64,000 nucleotides of DNA from the NCBI RefSeq assembly GCF_022341425.1, contig NZ_JABFUC010000005.1:62001-126000 (forward strand), read 5' to 3'. Positions 62,917 to 64,000 of the stretch are shown here, in pieces (position 1 is the stretch's first letter; every line of letters starts with the position of its first letter). The translations under genes were made by a program, and so were the position numbers. Under the pieces are notes generated by a model. It made no database searches. It was not told the DNA's origin and saw only the letters and a list, made by a program, of their open reading frames with translations. This DNA is from Billgrantia campisalis. GTDB taxonomy: Bacteria; Pseudomonadota; Gammaproteobacteria; Pseudomonadales; Halomonadaceae.

Positions 62917-63663
62917 TCAGCTCTCTTCCTGAGCCTGCTCGAGCAGGGCCTCCAGGTTGAGGATATTGACCTCGCGCCCCGAGACTTCAACCAGACCCTG
63001 ATGCTGGAAGCGGCCCAGGATGCGGCTGACGGTTTCCACCGCCAGTCCCAGGTAGTTGCCGATGTCGGCCCGCGACATGGAGAGCCGGAAGCTGTAGGGG
63101 GAGTAGCCGCGGCGCCGGAAGCGGTCCGAGAGGCTGGCGAAGAAGCTGGCCAGGCGCTGGTCGGCGGTCTTGCGTGACAGCAGCCGCATCATCCGGCGGT
63201 CGTCGCGCAGCTCCTTGCTCATGCTGCGGTAGAGCTGGCCGCGCAGCTCGGGAAGCTGTTCGGAGAGCGAGTCGAGCCGGTCGAAGGGAATCTCGCACAC
63301 CGTGGTGGTTTCCAGGGCGATCACGCTGCCGGGGTAGGCCTCCTCGTCGATGCCGTCCAGCCCCACCAGCTCGCTGGGCAGGTAGAAATTGGTGACCTGG
63401 TCCTCGCCGGAGCCCTCGGTCGTCACCTGCTTGAGGCTGCCGGAGCGAACCGCGAACACGCTGTTGAAGTCGCTACCCTGGCGGAACAGGGACTCGCCCT
63501 TTTTCAGGGGCGCGCGTCGCCGGATGATGGCGTCGAACTGCTCCATGTCCTCGAGCTCGAGCGCCAACGGCAGGCACAGCGAACTCAAGCTGCAGTTCTG
63601 ACAGCGGGTTTCGTGCAGCAGCGAACGCCGCTTGTTGACCGCACTGGCCGCATTGACAGCCAT
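62917..63663 (-). CDS. anr: FNR/Anr oxygen-responsive transcription regulator
   Basis: 248 residues from the ATG at 63663 (GAGGAGG upstream). N-terminal cluster cysteines in CQNCSLSSLC and a fourth in TVCEIPF, which together bind an oxygen-labile 4Fe-4S cluster. Sensor beta roll and C-terminal helix-turn-helix (MSRADIGNYLGLAVETVSRILGRF) that reads TTGAT-N4-ATCAA. hemN, the anaerobic coproporphyrinogen oxidase, is next to it, a common arrangement. Probable regulator of the helical protein at 6.2 kb. Confidence 0.95.
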   Translation of the reverse strand: MAVNAASAVNKRRSLLHETRCQNCSLSSLCLPLALELEDMEQFDAIIRRRAPLKKGESLFRQGSDFNSVFAVRSGSLKQVTTEGSGEDQVTNFYLPSELVGLDGIDEEAYPGSVIALETTTVCEIPFDRLDSLSEQLPELRGQLYRSMSKELRDDRRMMRLLSRKTADQRLASFFASLSDRFRRRGYSPYSFRLSMSRADIGNYLGLAVETVSRILGRFQHQGLVEVSGREVNILNLEALLEQAQEES

Positions 63664-63813
63664 GGCCACCTCCTCGTCGTGATCATGGCATCATTATGTA
63701 GCATTATTCCGGGCGGGAAAATGCCGGTTGCGACGATTGGACGCAAGGCAAGCGGATCGAGCGGTATTGGCCAACCCGCGAAGCCCCTGGGCCCAATGTC
63801 GTAAGTGCCGAAC

Positions 63814-64000
63814 TTAGAGAGGATTCGTGTCGGTTGGATCCGGCTCGGAAGGCCGGTATGCATCGAAGGCCATGGCCAGGTGGCCGATGAGCAGGCGGCC
63901 CATGGGCGTCGCCTCCAGGCGGTTGCCGCGCCAGCCAACCAGGCCGTCCTGCTCCAGCACTTCCAGCCGGGACAGGGCGTCGGCCAGGTAGCGAGGCGCA
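63814..64000 (-). CDS. hemN: Oxygen-independent coproporphyrinogen III oxidase, C-terminal end (runs off the window)
   Basis: The last 61 codons before a TAA at 63814-63816. The translation contains RLEVLEQDGLV, RLEATPMGRLLIGHLAMAFDAY, matching the C-terminal winged region of HemN. The radical-SAM part lies outside the window. Separated from the FNR/Anr gene by 150 bp; no FNR box seen in this gap, but the hemN promoter is not in the window. Confidence 0.8.
   Translation of the reverse strand, partial: APRYLADALSRLEVLEQDGLVGWRGNRLEATPMGRLLIGHLAMAFDAYRPSEPDPTDTNPL

Overview
The window is about 64 kb of GC-rich gammaproteobacterial chromosome, with no phage, plasmid or CRISPR content. Gene content and order (nadA-bepA-TusA-like-perM-bcp-dapA-bamC-MBL-purC; nadC/ampD; aceE-aceF; scpA-scpB-rluB; acs next to a CrbR/CrbS-type system and an acetate-type symporter; fnr/anr beside hemN) fit a Halomonadaceae member (Halomonas-like). 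That assignment is an inference from gene content and synteny. The nadA-to-purC order matches my recollection of the Pseudomonas aeruginosa PA1004-PA1013 region.

Layout. 1-7.9 kb: an unidentified membrane protein cut by the window edge, mltF, purL divergent from mltF, a helical protein behind a good FNR/Anr-type box, and a crotonase. 8-13.3 kb: radD, a decayed DUF4160/DUF2442 pair, the overlapping scpA-scpB-rluB operon, and two identical tRNA-Lys genes with a clear promoter and terminator. 13.4-24.2 kb: an accessory, stress- and signalling-flavoured block. It holds a Sel1/peptidoglycan-binding secreted protein, a 24-residue membrane peptide, an OsmB-like lipoprotein, a PAS-GGDEF protein, two tandem Crp/Fnr-type regulators, PRC-barrel, DUF3185 and CsbD proteins, and a CheB-CheR-PAS fusion with a partner PAS protein. 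Part of this block (18.78-23.79 kb) is bounded by a 29-bp exact direct repeat made from the 3' end of the second regulator gene. 24.4-48.9 kb: mostly core genes (NAD, lysine and purine synthesis, envelope assembly, pyruvate dehydrogenase, adenylate kinase, tRNA and rRNA modification, phospholipid synthesis). 49-61.8 kb: an acetate-utilisation block of acs, a LuxR-type response regulator, an SLC5-histidine kinase hybrid, a symporter with its small subunit, a cNMP/CBS/nucleotidyltransferase protein and a DnaQ-like exonuclease. 61.9-64 kb: ttcA, the FNR/Anr regulator and the 3' end of hemN.

The most notable non-coding structure is a family of 142-bp imperfect palindromes. Two copies each begin directly after a CTAA that contains a gene's stop codon (downstream of the MBL gene and of adk). 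There are also heptanucleotide (GAGGNNC) tandem arrays at two loci, a 48-nt block shared upstream of the PRC-barrel and CsbD genes, and a 15-bp palindrome upstream of aceE.

I found no convincing new defence or biosynthetic system. The best candidates for undescribed biology are the direct-repeat-bounded stress/signalling block, the stop-codon-abutting palindromic element, and the acetate cluster with its uncharacterised extra proteins.
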